Shown: positions 37,046 through 45,065 of the stretch, piece after piece
How the letters are laid out: each line of letters opens with the position of its first letter
Position numbering within the stretch: the stretch's first letter is position 1
NCBI RefSeq assembly: GCF_004343775.1
Contig: NZ_PTXL01000011.1
Location: 124,001 to 188,000, forward strand
Reading direction: 5' to 3'
DNA length: 64,000 nucleotides
Source of the DNA: Burkholderia sp. SRS-46
Lineage (GTDB): Bacteria; Pseudomonadota; Gammaproteobacteria; Burkholderiales; Burkholderiaceae
Notes under the pieces: generated by a model
Database searches by the model: none
Told to the model about the DNA's origin: nothing
What the model saw: the letters and a program-made list of their open reading frames with translations, nothing else
Position numbers and translations under genes: made by a program

Positions 37046-37052
37046 TCCGCCG

Positions 37053-37615
37053 ATGACCGCCCCCGCCTCGTCGAAATCACGCCCCGCACGCACGACGTCG
37101 AGATCGACCTCGTCTACGCGACCGAGCGCAACCTGACCGGCAAGCCGATCTACCGCCGCGCGCACTGCCTGCTGCTCGCGCCGGCCGAGGCGGCGCTGCG
37201 CCGCGCGATCGACGTCGCCGCGCAGGCGGGCTTGCGGCTGCGGATCTACGACGCGTATCGCCCGCCGCAGGCGCAGCAGGTGCTGTGGGACTTCCTGCCC
37301 GACCCGAACTTCGTCGCCGATCTCGGCCGCGGCTCGAACCACAGCCGCGGCACCGCGCTCGACCTGACGCTGGTCGGCGCGAACGGCGATGCGCTCGACA
37401 TGGGCACGGGCTTCGACGAGATGGTCGCCGCGTCCGGCCACTTCCACGCGGGCCTGCCGGCCGCCGTGCAGCGCAACCGTCTGCTGCTGCTCGGCGTGAT
37501 GCACGCGGCCGGCTTCGCGCACATCGCGAGCGAATGGTGGCACTACGAACTGCCCGGCTCGCGCGCGCTGCCGCAGATCGACAACGCCGACAGCGGCCCG
37601 TGGCGCCTGATGTGA
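37053..37615 (+). pseudogene. ddpX: D-Ala-D-Ala dipeptidase (VanX/DdpX family), frameshifted at start
   Basis: The frame ending at 37615 encodes a zinc D,D-dipeptidase. Markers are YRRAHCLLL, RIYDAYRPPQAQ, SNHSRGTALDLTL (SxHxxGxAxD zinc ligands) and SEWWHYEL (ExWH). That frame follows the rpiR TGA (37043-37045) without any usable start codon. The only well-placed ATG (37053) is in another frame and joins it only if the C5 run just after it had one more C, giving M-T-A-P-R-L-V-E-I. So there is a one-base deletion, a sequencing error, or a slippery phase-variable tract. The body of the gene is otherwise intact. The role would be cytoplasmic cleavage of imported D-Ala-D-Ala. Confidence 0.85.
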
Positions 37616-37655
37616 AGCACGCCCCCTTTACCGATTACCCACCGATGGAGCCCTC

Positions 37656-39254
37656 ATGAAACGTCAAACACCCCGGCTCGCTGCGGCGCTCGCCGCTGCC
37701 TCCGTGCTCGCCGCCGCCCCGCTCGCCGCACGCGCGGAGACGCCGAAGGACATGTTCGTGATGGCCACGCTGCTGGACGAATTCACGACGCTCGATCCGG
37801 GCGAGATCTACGAGCTGGTGCCGGAGGAATACGTCGCGAACACTTACGACCGCCTGGTGCGCGTCGACCTGCGCGATCCATCGAAATTCAACGGCGACGT
37901 CGCGCAGTCGTGGACCGTGAGCCCGGACGGGCTCACCTACACGTTCAAGCTGCGCACGGGCCTCAAGTTCCATTCGGGCAACCCGCTGACGGCCGACGAC
38001 GTCGCGTGGTCGATCCAGCGCGCGGTGCTGCTCGACAAGGGCCCGGCCGCGGTGCTGACGGGCATCGGCCTGACGAAGGCGAACGTGCTCGCGAACGTGA
38101 AGAAACTCGACGACCAGACCGTGTCGGTCACGACCGACCAGAAGTACGCGCCGACCTTCGTGCTGAACGTGCTCGGTTCGTGGCCCGCGTCGGTGCTCGA
38201 CAAGCAGCTGCTGCTGTCGCACCAGCAGGGCAACGACTTCGGCAACGCGTGGCTGAAGACCCACGAAGCCGGTTCCGGCGCCTACAAGCTGGTCAAATGG
38301 GCAGCCGGCGACAGTCTCGTGCTGCAGCGCTTCGACGGCTACCGCCTGCCGCTCGCGATGAAACGCATCGTGCTGCGCCACGTGCCCGAAGCGGCGAGCC
38401 AGCGCCTGCTGCTCGAGAACGGCGACGTCGACGCGGCCCGCGACCTGAGCCCCGACGATCTCGCGGCGGTCGTGAAGTCCGGCAAGGCGAAGGTCGCGCC
38501 GTCGCCGCAGGCGACGCTGCTGTACCTCGGCCTGAACACGAAGAACCCGACGCTCGCGAAGCCCGACGTGCAGGAAGCGCTGAAGTGGCTGGTCGATTAT
38601 TCGGGCATCCAGAACCATGTCGTGAAGACCACCTACAAGGTGCACCAGACCTTCCTGCCCGACGGCTTCCTCGGCACGCTCGGCGCGAACCCGTACCGGC
38701 TCGACGTCGCGAAGGCGAAGGCGCTGCTCGCGAAGGCCGGCGTGCCGAACGGTTTCGCGGTGACGATGGACGTGCGCAACGACTCTCCGTACACCGACAT
38801 CGCTCAGGCGGTGCAGGCGAATTTCGCGCAGGCGGGCATCAAGGTGCAGCTGATCCCGGGCGACAACAAGCAGACGCTCGCGAAATACCGCGCGCGCCAG
38901 CACGACATCTACATCGGCGAATGGTCGGCCGACTACATCGACCCGCACAGCAATGCGCAGGGTTTCGCGTGGAATCCGGACAATTCCGACAAGTCGAGCT
39001 ATAAAATGCTGGCCTGGCGCAACAGCTGGGACATTCCTCAGCTGACCCGGGATACCGACGCCGCGCTCGCCGAGCCGTCCGCCGCGACGCGCGCGCAGCG
39101 CTACCAGACGATGCAGAAGTCGCTGGCCGCGCGCTCGCCGTTCGTGATCATGTTCGAGAAGGTCGCGCAGGTCGCGACGCGGCCGGGCGTGAGCGGGCTC
39201 GACGTCGGGCCGATCAACGATCTCGTGTCGTACCGCAACCTGAAGAAGCCATAA
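37656..39254 (+). CDS. ddpA: Periplasmic D,D-dipeptide-type binding protein
   Basis: A 532-residue family-5 binding protein with a signal peptide (LAAALAAASVLAAAPLAARA). The family core shows in LDPGEIYELVPEEYVANTYD, KLRTGLKFHSGNPLTADDVA and GPINDLVSYRNLKK. It lies 40 nt after ddpX and is followed at 10 bp by two permease genes and two ATPase genes, so it is the dedicated binding protein of this transporter. The D-Ala-D-Ala assignment rests on ddpX; other murein peptides are possible. It has a paralogue at 31540. Confidence 0.9.
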   Translation: MKRQTPRLAAALAAASVLAAAPLAARAETPKDMFVMATLLDEFTTLDPGEIYELVPEEYVANTYDRLVRVDLRDPSKFNGDVAQSWTVSPDGLTYTFKLRTGLKFHSGNPLTADDVAWSIQRAVLLDKGPAAVLTGIGLTKANVLANVKKLDDQTVSVTTDQKYAPTFVLNVLGSWPASVLDKQLLLSHQQGNDFGNAWLKTHEAGSGAYKLVKWAAGDSLVLQRFDGYRLPLAMKRIVLRHVPEAASQRLLLENGDVDAARDLSPDDLAAVVKSGKAKVAPSPQATLLYLGLNTKNPTLAKPDVQEALKWLVDYSGIQNHVVKTTYKVHQTFLPDGFLGTLGANPYRLDVAKAKALLAKAGVPNGFAVTMDVRNDSPYTDIAQAVQANFAQAGIKVQLIPGDNKQTLAKYRARQHDIYIGEWSADYIDPHSNAQGFAWNPDNSDKSSYKMLAWRNSWDIPQLTRDTDAALAEPSAATRAQRYQTMQKSLAARSPFVIMFEKVAQVATRPGVSGLDVGPINDLVSYRNLKKP

Positions 39255-39264
39255 GATTCGCCGC

Positions 39265-40335
39265 ATGTCGACTCTCGCCTCCTCCCTCGAAGCACTGCGC
39301 ACGCTGCCCGCGCGGCGCCCGGCCGTGCGCTGGGCGCTGCGCGGGCTGCGCTGGGCGCTCACGCTCGCCGTCACGTTCGCCGGGCTGCTCGCGCTGACCT
39401 TCGTGATCGGCCGCAAGGTACCCATCGACCCGGTGCTCGCGATCCTCGGCGATCGCGCGTCGGCCGAAGCGTATGCGGCCGAACGCATCGCGCTCGGGCT
39501 CGACAAGCCGCTCGCGACGCAATTCCTGATCTACGCGCGCGACGTGCTGCACGGCAATCTCGGGATGTCGCTGCTGACGTCGAACCCGGTGCTCGACGAC
39601 ATCAAGCGGGTGTTTCCGGCGACGCTCGAACTGGCGACGCTCGCCACGCTGATCGGCATCGCGGTCGGCGTGCCGCTCGGCGTCGTGGCCGCGGTCAGGC
39701 ACAACCGGCCGATCGATCACGTCGCGCGCTTCGTCGGCCTGATCGGCAGCTCGGTGCCGGTGTTCTGGCTCGGCCTGATGGGCCTGCTGCTGTTCTATGC
39801 GCGGCTGCACTGGGTCGCGGGGCCCGGCCGACTCGACCCGGTGTTCGACGGGATGGTCGACCCGCGCACCGGCAGCCTGCTGATCGATGCGGCGCTCGCC
39901 GGCGAATGGGACGTGTTCCGCAACGCGCTGTCGCACATCGCGCTGCCGGCCGCGATCCTCGGCTACTACTCGGTCGCGTACCTGAGCCGGATGACGCGCT
40001 CGTTCATGCTCGACCAGCTGAGCCAGGAATACATCGTCACCGCGCGCGCGAAGGGCCTGTCCGAGCGCCGCGTGATCTGGCGGCACGCGTTCGGCAACAT
40101 CGCGGTGCCGCTCCTGACCGTGATCGCCCTCACCTACAGCAACCTGCTCGAAGGCTCGGTGCTGACCGAGATCGTGTTCGCGTGGCCGGGGCTCGGCTCG
40201 TACCTGACGGGCGCGCTGCTGAACGCCGACATGAACGCGGTGCTCGGCGCGACGCTCGTGATCGGCGCGATGTTCATCACCGTCAACCTGCTGACCGACG
40301 CGCTGTATCGCGTGTTCGATCCGCGCGCACGCTGA
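39265..40335 (+). CDS. ddpB: Peptide ABC transporter permease, DppB type
   Basis: A 356-residue inner-membrane permease. TM1 lies near residues 30-50 (WALTLAVTFAGLLALTFVIG), followed by a periplasmic loop and the BPD_transp_1 domain from about 115 (FPATLELATLATLIGIAVGV). The ATPase-contact EAA loop reads EYIVTARAKGLSERRVIWRHAFGN. It pairs with the following DppC-type permease. The start is 10 nt after the ddpA stop. Confidence 0.93.
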   Translation: MSTLASSLEALRTLPARRPAVRWALRGLRWALTLAVTFAGLLALTFVIGRKVPIDPVLAILGDRASAEAYAAERIALGLDKPLATQFLIYARDVLHGNLGMSLLTSNPVLDDIKRVFPATLELATLATLIGIAVGVPLGVVAAVRHNRPIDHVARFVGLIGSSVPVFWLGLMGLLLFYARLHWVAGPGRLDPVFDGMVDPRTGSLLIDAALAGEWDVFRNALSHIALPAAILGYYSVAYLSRMTRSFMLDQLSQEYIVTARAKGLSERRVIWRHAFGNIAVPLLTVIALTYSNLLEGSVLTEIVFAWPGLGSYLTGALLNADMNAVLGATLVIGAMFITVNLLTDALYRVFDPRAR

Positions 40336-40401
40336 GGGCCGCGCCGACATGTCCGCTTCATCGCCTCTTTTCGCCCGCTGGATGCCGAAGGCCGCCCGAT
40401 C

Positions 40402-41322
40402 ATGACCATGAATGCAGAACGCGTCACCCTGCGCGCGTGGCTCCTGTCCGACGCGCCCGCGTCGCGCTCGCAGGCCGCGCTCGGCCTCGCGTACCGCCGC
40501 TGGCGCCGGTTCGCCGCGAATCCGCTCAACCTGCTCGGGCTCGCGATCCTCGTCGCGCTGCTCGCGGTCGCGCTGGTCGGCCCGCTGATCACGCCGCACG
40601 ACCCGCTGCGGCAGGTGCTCGCCGACCGGCTGCTGCCGCCCGGCTCGCCGTCGCACTGGCTCGGCACCGACCAGCTCGGCCGCGACATCCTCTCGCGCCT
40701 GATCGGCGGCGCGCGCCTGACGCTCGGCATCGCGCTGCTCGTCGTGGTGCTCGTGGTGCCGGTCGGGCTCGCGATCGGCACCACGGCCGGCTATGTCGGC
40801 GGCTTCGTCGACAGCGTGCTGATGCGCATCACCGACGTCGCGCTCGCGTTCCCGAAGATCGTGCTCGCGCTCGCGTTCGCGGCCGCGCTCGGGCCGGGCG
40901 TGATCAACGCGGTGATCGCGATCTCGATCACCGCGTGGCCCGCCTATGCGCGCCTCGCGCGCGCCGAGACGATCCGCATCGCGCAGGCCGACTACATCCA
41001 CGCCGCGCGGCTGCAGGGCGCGTCGGGCCCGCGCATCCTGCTGCGCTACATCGTGCCGCTCTGCATGTCGTCGGTGATCGTGCGCGCGACGCTCGACATG
41101 GCCGGCATCATCCTGACCGTCGCGGGCCTCGGCTTCCTCGGCCTCGGCGCGCAGCCGCCGAGCCCGGAATGGGGCTTCATGGTCGCGTCGGGCCGCAACG
41201 TGCTGCTCGACGCGTGGTGGGTGGCGACGCTGCCCGGCACCGCGATCCTGCTCGTCAGCCTCGCGTTCAACCTGCTCGGCGACGGGCTGCGCGACGTCTT
41301 CGATCCGCGACATGGAGCGTGA
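40402..41322 (+). CDS. ddpC: Peptide ABC transporter permease, DppC type
   Basis: A 306-residue permease. An N-terminal OppC_N segment has a TM near residues 40-60 (LNLLGLAILVALLAVALVGP). Then come the typical HWLGTDQLGRDILSRLIGGA and a BPD_transp_1 domain with the EAA loop DYIHAARLQGASGPRILLRY. Two in-frame ATGs six nt apart (40402, 40408) are possible. The stop overlaps the region of the next gene's ribosome site, so translational coupling is likely. Confidence 0.93.
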   Translation: MTMNAERVTLRAWLLSDAPASRSQAALGLAYRRWRRFAANPLNLLGLAILVALLAVALVGPLITPHDPLRQVLADRLLPPGSPSHWLGTDQLGRDILSRLIGGARLTLGIALLVVVLVVPVGLAIGTTAGYVGGFVDSVLMRITDVALAFPKIVLALAFAAALGPGVINAVIAISITAWPAYARLARAETIRIAQADYIHAARLQGASGPRILLRYIVPLCMSSVIVRATLDMAGIILTVAGLGFLGLGAQPPSPEWGFMVASGRNVLLDAWWVATLPGTAILLVSLAFNLLGDGLRDVFDPRHGA

Positions 41323-41323
41323 C

Positions 41324-42220
41324 ATGACACCCCATCACGCCAACTTCGCGAGCGCGCCGCTGTGCGAAATCGACGGCCTGAGGATCGGCTTCCGCGGCCA
41401 CGACGGCACGGTTTCGGACGCGGTGCGCGACCTGTCGCTGACGCTCGCGCCGGGCGAACGGCTCGGCATCGTCGGCGAATCGGGCTCCGGCAAGTCGCTC
41501 ACGGGCCGCGCGCTGCTCGGCCTGCTGCCCGACGCCGCGCACTGGTCCGCGCGCACGCTGCGCTTCGCGGGCCACGACCTGCTCGCGATGTCGCCGCGCG
41601 AGCGCCGGCGGCTGTGCGGCAGCCAGATCGGGATGATCCTGCAGGATCCGAAGTATTCGCTGAACCCGGTGATGACGGTCGCGAAACAGATGGGCGAGGC
41701 GTTCCGGCTGCGCGAGCCGGGGCTGCGCGGCCGCGCGCTGCGCGAGCGCATCGTCGACGCGCTCGCGGCCGTGCAGATCCGCGACCCGGCACGCGTCGCC
41801 GACGCGTATCCGCACGAGCTGTCGGGCGGCATGGGCCAGCGCGTGATGATCGCGATGATGGTGTCGACCGGCCCGCGCCTGCTGATCGCCGACGAGCCGA
41901 CCTCGGCGCTGGACGTCGCGGTGTCGATGCAGGTGCTCGCGGTGCTCGACGCGATGATCGCGCGGCACGGCTCCGGCCTGATGTTCATCAGCCACGACCT
42001 GCCGCTCGTGATGTCGTTCTGCGACCGCGTCGCGGTGATGTACGCGGGGCGCGTGGTCGAGACCTGCGCGGCGCGCGACCTGCGGCACGCGACGCACCCG
42101 TACACGCGCGGGCTGCTCGCGGCCAACCCGCCGCTGCGCAACCCGCCCGACGAACTGCCGGTGCTGCAGCGCGACCCGGCCTGGCTTGGCATCGAACCGC
42201 ACGAGGAGGCCGCCCGATGA
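41324..42220 (+). CDS. ddpD: Peptide ABC transporter ATP-binding protein, DppD type
   Basis: A 298-residue ATPase. Walker A GESGSGKS, Q-loop MILQDPKYSLNPVM, signature LSGGMGQRV, Walker B LLIADEPTSALD, switch His in FISHDLPLV, and a C-terminal oligopeptide-transporter tail (THPYTRGLLAANPPLRNPPD). The start at 41324 has GGAG 6 nt upstream and begins 1 nt after the permease TGA; an upstream in-frame ATG at 41312 is less likely. Confidence 0.93.
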   Translation: MTPHHANFASAPLCEIDGLRIGFRGHDGTVSDAVRDLSLTLAPGERLGIVGESGSGKSLTGRALLGLLPDAAHWSARTLRFAGHDLLAMSPRERRRLCGSQIGMILQDPKYSLNPVMTVAKQMGEAFRLREPGLRGRALRERIVDALAAVQIRDPARVADAYPHELSGGMGQRVMIAMMVSTGPRLLIADEPTSALDVAVSMQVLAVLDAMIARHGSGLMFISHDLPLVMSFCDRVAVMYAGRVVETCAARDLRHATHPYTRGLLAANPPLRNPPDELPVLQRDPAWLGIEPHEEAAR

Positions 42221-43023
42221 TCGACGTCGATCACGTTTCGATCCGTTTTCCGACCCGCACGGGCCACGTCGACGCGGTGCGCGACGCGAGCTTCGCCGTG
42301 CGCGACGGCGAGGTGTTCGGCCTCGTCGGCGAGTCGGGTTCCGGCAAATCGACGCTGCTGCGCGCGCTGACCGGGCTCGTGCCGCTCGCGTCCGGCAGCC
42401 TGTCGATCGACGGCCGGCCGATCGGCGCGAAGCTCGACCGCGCGTTCCGCCGCCACGTGCAGATGGTGTTCCAGGATCCGTACGCGTCGCTGCATCCGCG
42501 CTTCACGATCGACCAGACGCTGCGCGAGCCGCTGGCGATCCACGGCATGGGCCGCCCCGGCATGGGCCGCCCCGGCATGGACGACGCCGACGCGCGCATC
42601 GCCCGCGCGCTCGCCGAGGTCGGGCTCGGGCCGGCCTTCCGTTTCCGCTATCCGCACCAGTTGTCGGGCGGCCAGCGGCAGCGCGTCGCGATCGCGCGCG
42701 CGCTGATCGTCGAGCCGCGCGTGCTGCTGCTCGACGAGCCGACGTCCGCGCTCGACGTGTCGGTGCAGGCCGAGATCCTGAACCTGCTGCGCCGCCTGCA
42801 TCGCGAACGCAAGCTGACGATGATCCTCGTCAGCCACAACCTCGCGGTGGTCGGCTTCCTGTGCCAGCGCGTCGCGGTGATGCAGCACGGCGAGATCGTC
42901 GAGCTGCTCGGCGTCGAGGACGTGCGGGCCGGCCAGGTCGCGCGCGACTACACGCGCTCGCTGCTGCGCGCGACCGAAGGCTACCGCCGGCTCGATCCTG
43001 CGCTCGACGCGCCCGCCGCCTGA
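42217..43023 (+). CDS. ddpF: Peptide ABC transporter ATP-binding protein, DppF type
   Basis: A 268-residue ATPase. Walker A GESGSGKS, Q-loop MVFQDPYASLHPRF, signature LSGGQRQRV, Walker B LLLDEPTSALD, switch His LVSHNLAVV. The ATG overlaps the stop of the preceding ATPase gene (ATGA), the usual sign of coupled translation. A 15-bp tandem duplication (42544-42573) gives GMGRPGMGRPG in a loop between Q-loop and signature. This is the last gene of the rpiR-ddp operon. Confidence 0.93.
   Translation: MIDVDHVSIRFPTRTGHVDAVRDASFAVRDGEVFGLVGESGSGKSTLLRALTGLVPLASGSLSIDGRPIGAKLDRAFRRHVQMVFQDPYASLHPRFTIDQTLREPLAIHGMGRPGMGRPGMDDADARIARALAEVGLGPAFRFRYPHQLSGGQRQRVAIARALIVEPRVLLLDEPTSALDVSVQAEILNLLRRLHRERKLTMILVSHNLAVVGFLCQRVAVMQHGEIVELLGVEDVRAGQVARDYTRSLLRATEGYRRLDPALDAPAA
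42544..42573 (+). repeat. 15-bp direct tandem repeat inside ddpF
   Basis: Two exact copies of GGCATGGGCCGCCCC (42544-42558, 42559-42573). The insertion is in frame and adds five residues, so the protein is not broken. Confidence 0.85.
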
Positions 43024-43159
43024 CCTCGCGGCGACTTGTCCGCATGCGGTCGGCCTGCGCCGCTTCGCGCGCGGCCGCGCTCACGCGGCGGGCCGCGTGG
43101 AACCCTTGCGCGGCGCGCGGGTCCATGCGACATTTGTCCATCAACGAACAGGAGGGCTC

Positions 43160-43414
43160 ATGCTGCATTTCATCGAAACCCTGGTGGTCGGGCTGATCGT
43201 CGGCCTGCTCGCCCGCGCGCTGAAGCCGGGCGACGACAAGATGGGACTGCTGATGACCGCCGTCGTCGGCATCGTCGGCGCGCTGATCGCGGGCTACGTC
43301 GGCCGCGCCGCGGGCTGGTATGCGCCGGGCCAGGGCGCCGGCTGGATCGCGTCGATCGTCGGTGCGATCGTGCTGCTGGTGATCGTCGGCGCGGTTCGCA
43401 AGCGCGCCGGCTGA
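43160..43414 (+). CDS. GlsB/YeaQ/YmgE-family stress membrane protein
   Basis: An 84-residue small inner-membrane protein with three hydrophobic segments (ETLVVGLIVGLLARAL, LLMTAVVGIVGALIAGYVG, WIASIVGAIVLLVIVGAV). The Gly-rich layout with a conserved LKPGDDKMG loop is the transglycosylase-associated protein family. Members are often induced by stress; the molecular role is unknown. AGGAGGG precedes the ATG. A perfect hairpin follows. Confidence 0.9.
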   Translation: MLHFIETLVVGLIVGLLARALKPGDDKMGLLMTAVVGIVGALIAGYVGRAAGWYAPGQGAGWIASIVGAIVLLVIVGAVRKRAG

Positions 43415-43438
43415 ACCCGCGTTTTCCGCGTCGACTGA

Positions 43439-43471
43439 CGAAACGGCCGCTCGTGACGAGCGGCCGTTTCG
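43439..43471. terminator. Strong hairpin after the GlsB-family gene
   Basis: A perfect 15-bp stem (43439-43453 with 43457-43471, loop TGA) with A- and T-runs inside the stem ends. It begins 25 nt after the stop codon. Confidence 0.75.
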
Positions 43472-43716
43472 CATTCCGGACGATGCCGCGCATCGCGCGC
43501 GATCGTAGCGCGCCCGGTATTACCCTGACTTGCGCTTGCGCAGGCTCGGCATATATTGGATTGACCGAAGTCGACGTTGTTTGATTATTCCTTTTATTTG
43601 CGATTTTCCATTCAAGAGATTCGATGAATTTGCCGTTTACGCACATAGCTTCGCAGCGTTGACGGACTGCCATTCGAGCGGCCTCGCTGCGACGCGCTTC
43701 CATCATGGAGCCTGTC

Positions 43717-44052
43717 ATGAAGCACCGCTTGATTACCGCCTCGTTCGCGTTGGCCGTGTCGCTTCTGGCGTCGTCCCCGTCCTTTGCCGGCGAGGCTTCC
43801 GGCATCATTCACTTCACCGGCATGATCGTCGAGCCACCGTGCTCGTTCGATGTCGATGCGGGAAATGCCGCCCGCGCCAGCGTTCGCCCCGATTGTCCGC
43901 GTCCGGCCGCCGGTCGGATCGCTTTCGTCGACGCCGCCACCCAGCAGGCGGTCAAGACGACGACCTTCACGCAATTGTCACGTTCGATCGATTTGCCGAA
44001 TCGGCCCGACAAATCGCATGCCCCGATGATTGCCGTCGTCACCTATCAATAG
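43717..44052 (+). CDS. Short fimbrial-type (pilin-fold) secreted protein
   Basis: This encodes 111 residues. A signal peptide (SFALAVSLLASSPSFA-GE) is followed by the first strands of a type 1 pilin-like domain: GIIHFTGMIVEPPCSFDV with the usual first Cys, and a second Cys in RPDCPRP. Typical FimA-type subunits are 160-180 residues, so this one is short. It ends in VVTYQ, a pilin-like final strand. No chaperone or usher gene is adjacent. The ATG at 43717 has GGAG 6 nt upstream. It could be an orphan subunit or a remnant. Confidence 0.7.
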   Translation: MKHRLITASFALAVSLLASSPSFAGEASGIIHFTGMIVEPPCSFDVDAGNAARASVRPDCPRPAAGRIAFVDAATQQAVKTTTFTQLSRSIDLPNRPDKSHAPMIAVVTYQ

Positions 44053-44079
44053 CGCGGCATGCTTGCGCGCGCCGTCGCG

Positions 44080-44952
44080 TCAATCGCGATGGCGCGCGAT
44101 CCAGTCGCTGAACGCGCGGATCTTCTGCTGGCTGCCGATGCTCTCGGGATAGACGAAGAAATAGCGCGCGCCGGTTTCGAGCACGACGTCGAACGGACGT
44201 TCGAGCCGTCGCGCGCTGACGTCGTCCTCGACGAGCGTCACGTCGCCGATCGCGACACCAAAGCCCTGCATCGCCGCATTCGTCGCGAGATCGAGCGTGT
44301 CGAAGCTCGGCCCGTGCTCGGGGTCGACCGTGCGCGCGCCCGCGTGGTCGAGCCACGCGCGCCAGTCGCGATGGTCGCGCGTCGGATGCAGCAGCGTATG
44401 ACGCGCGAGATCGCCGACGTCGTCGAGCCGCGACGCCTGGCGCAGCTCGGGTGCGCACACCGGCGTGAGCCGCTCGTCGAACAGCGGCAGCGCGACGACG
44501 CCCGCGCCGGGCGAGGTGCCGTAGACGATCGCCGCATCGAACGGCTCGGTCGCGAAATCGACGTCGTGCTGCCACGCGGTCGTGATCTGCACGTGCAGAT
44601 CGGGATGCTCGCCCTGGAAGCGCATGATCCGCGGCAGCATCCAGCGCATCACGCAGGTCGGCACCTTCAGTGCGAGATCGGTGCGCTGCCGCGTGAGCCG
44701 CATCGAGATGTCTTCGATCCGCGCGAAGCTCTCGTTGACGACCGGCAGCAGTTGCTCGCCCTCGGCCGTCAACGTGAGCCCCTTCGCATGCCGCTTGAAC
44801 AGCGGGAAACCGTAATGCGCCTCGAGCGTCTGGATCTGCCGGCTCACCGCGCCCTGCGTAATGCACAGTTGCTCGGCCGCGCGCGTGAAGCTGCGGTGGC
44901 GGGCGACCGTCGAGAAGATCTGCAGCGCGTGCAAGGGCGGAAGTCGGCGCAT
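44080..44952 (-). CDS. LysR-family regulator of the GcvA/AmpR type
   Basis: A 290-residue regulator beginning MRRLPPLHALQIFSTVARHR. The HTH (AAEQLCITQGAVSRQIQTLE) and the effector domain (VPTCVMRWMLPRIMRFQGEH, the C-terminal GARYFFVYPESI) match the GcvA/AmpR/PenR group. It lies 113 nt downstream of the beta-lactamase-like gene on the same strand. In Burkholderia the active penA gene and penR are normally divergent, so the arrangement differs. Its target may be the upstream gene or its own. Confidence 0.88.
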   Translation of the reverse strand: MRRLPPLHALQIFSTVARHRSFTRAAEQLCITQGAVSRQIQTLEAHYGFPLFKRHAKGLTLTAEGEQLLPVVNESFARIEDISMRLTRQRTDLALKVPTCVMRWMLPRIMRFQGEHPDLHVQITTAWQHDVDFATEPFDAAIVYGTSPGAGVVALPLFDERLTPVCAPELRQASRLDDVGDLARHTLLHPTRDHRDWRAWLDHAGARTVDPEHGPSFDTLDLATNAAMQGFGVAIGDVTLVEDDVSARRLERPFDVVLETGARYFFVYPESIGSQQKIRAFSDWIARHRD

Positions 44953-45065
44953 GGCGAAGCGAAGTGAGCGATGGGAACGCGCGCCGCCGTCGGCGTGCGC
45001 AGACCGACACGATAAGCGAAACGCCGGCTTTGCGCGAGGCGGCGCGGCCGGTTGTCGGGCGGAAC

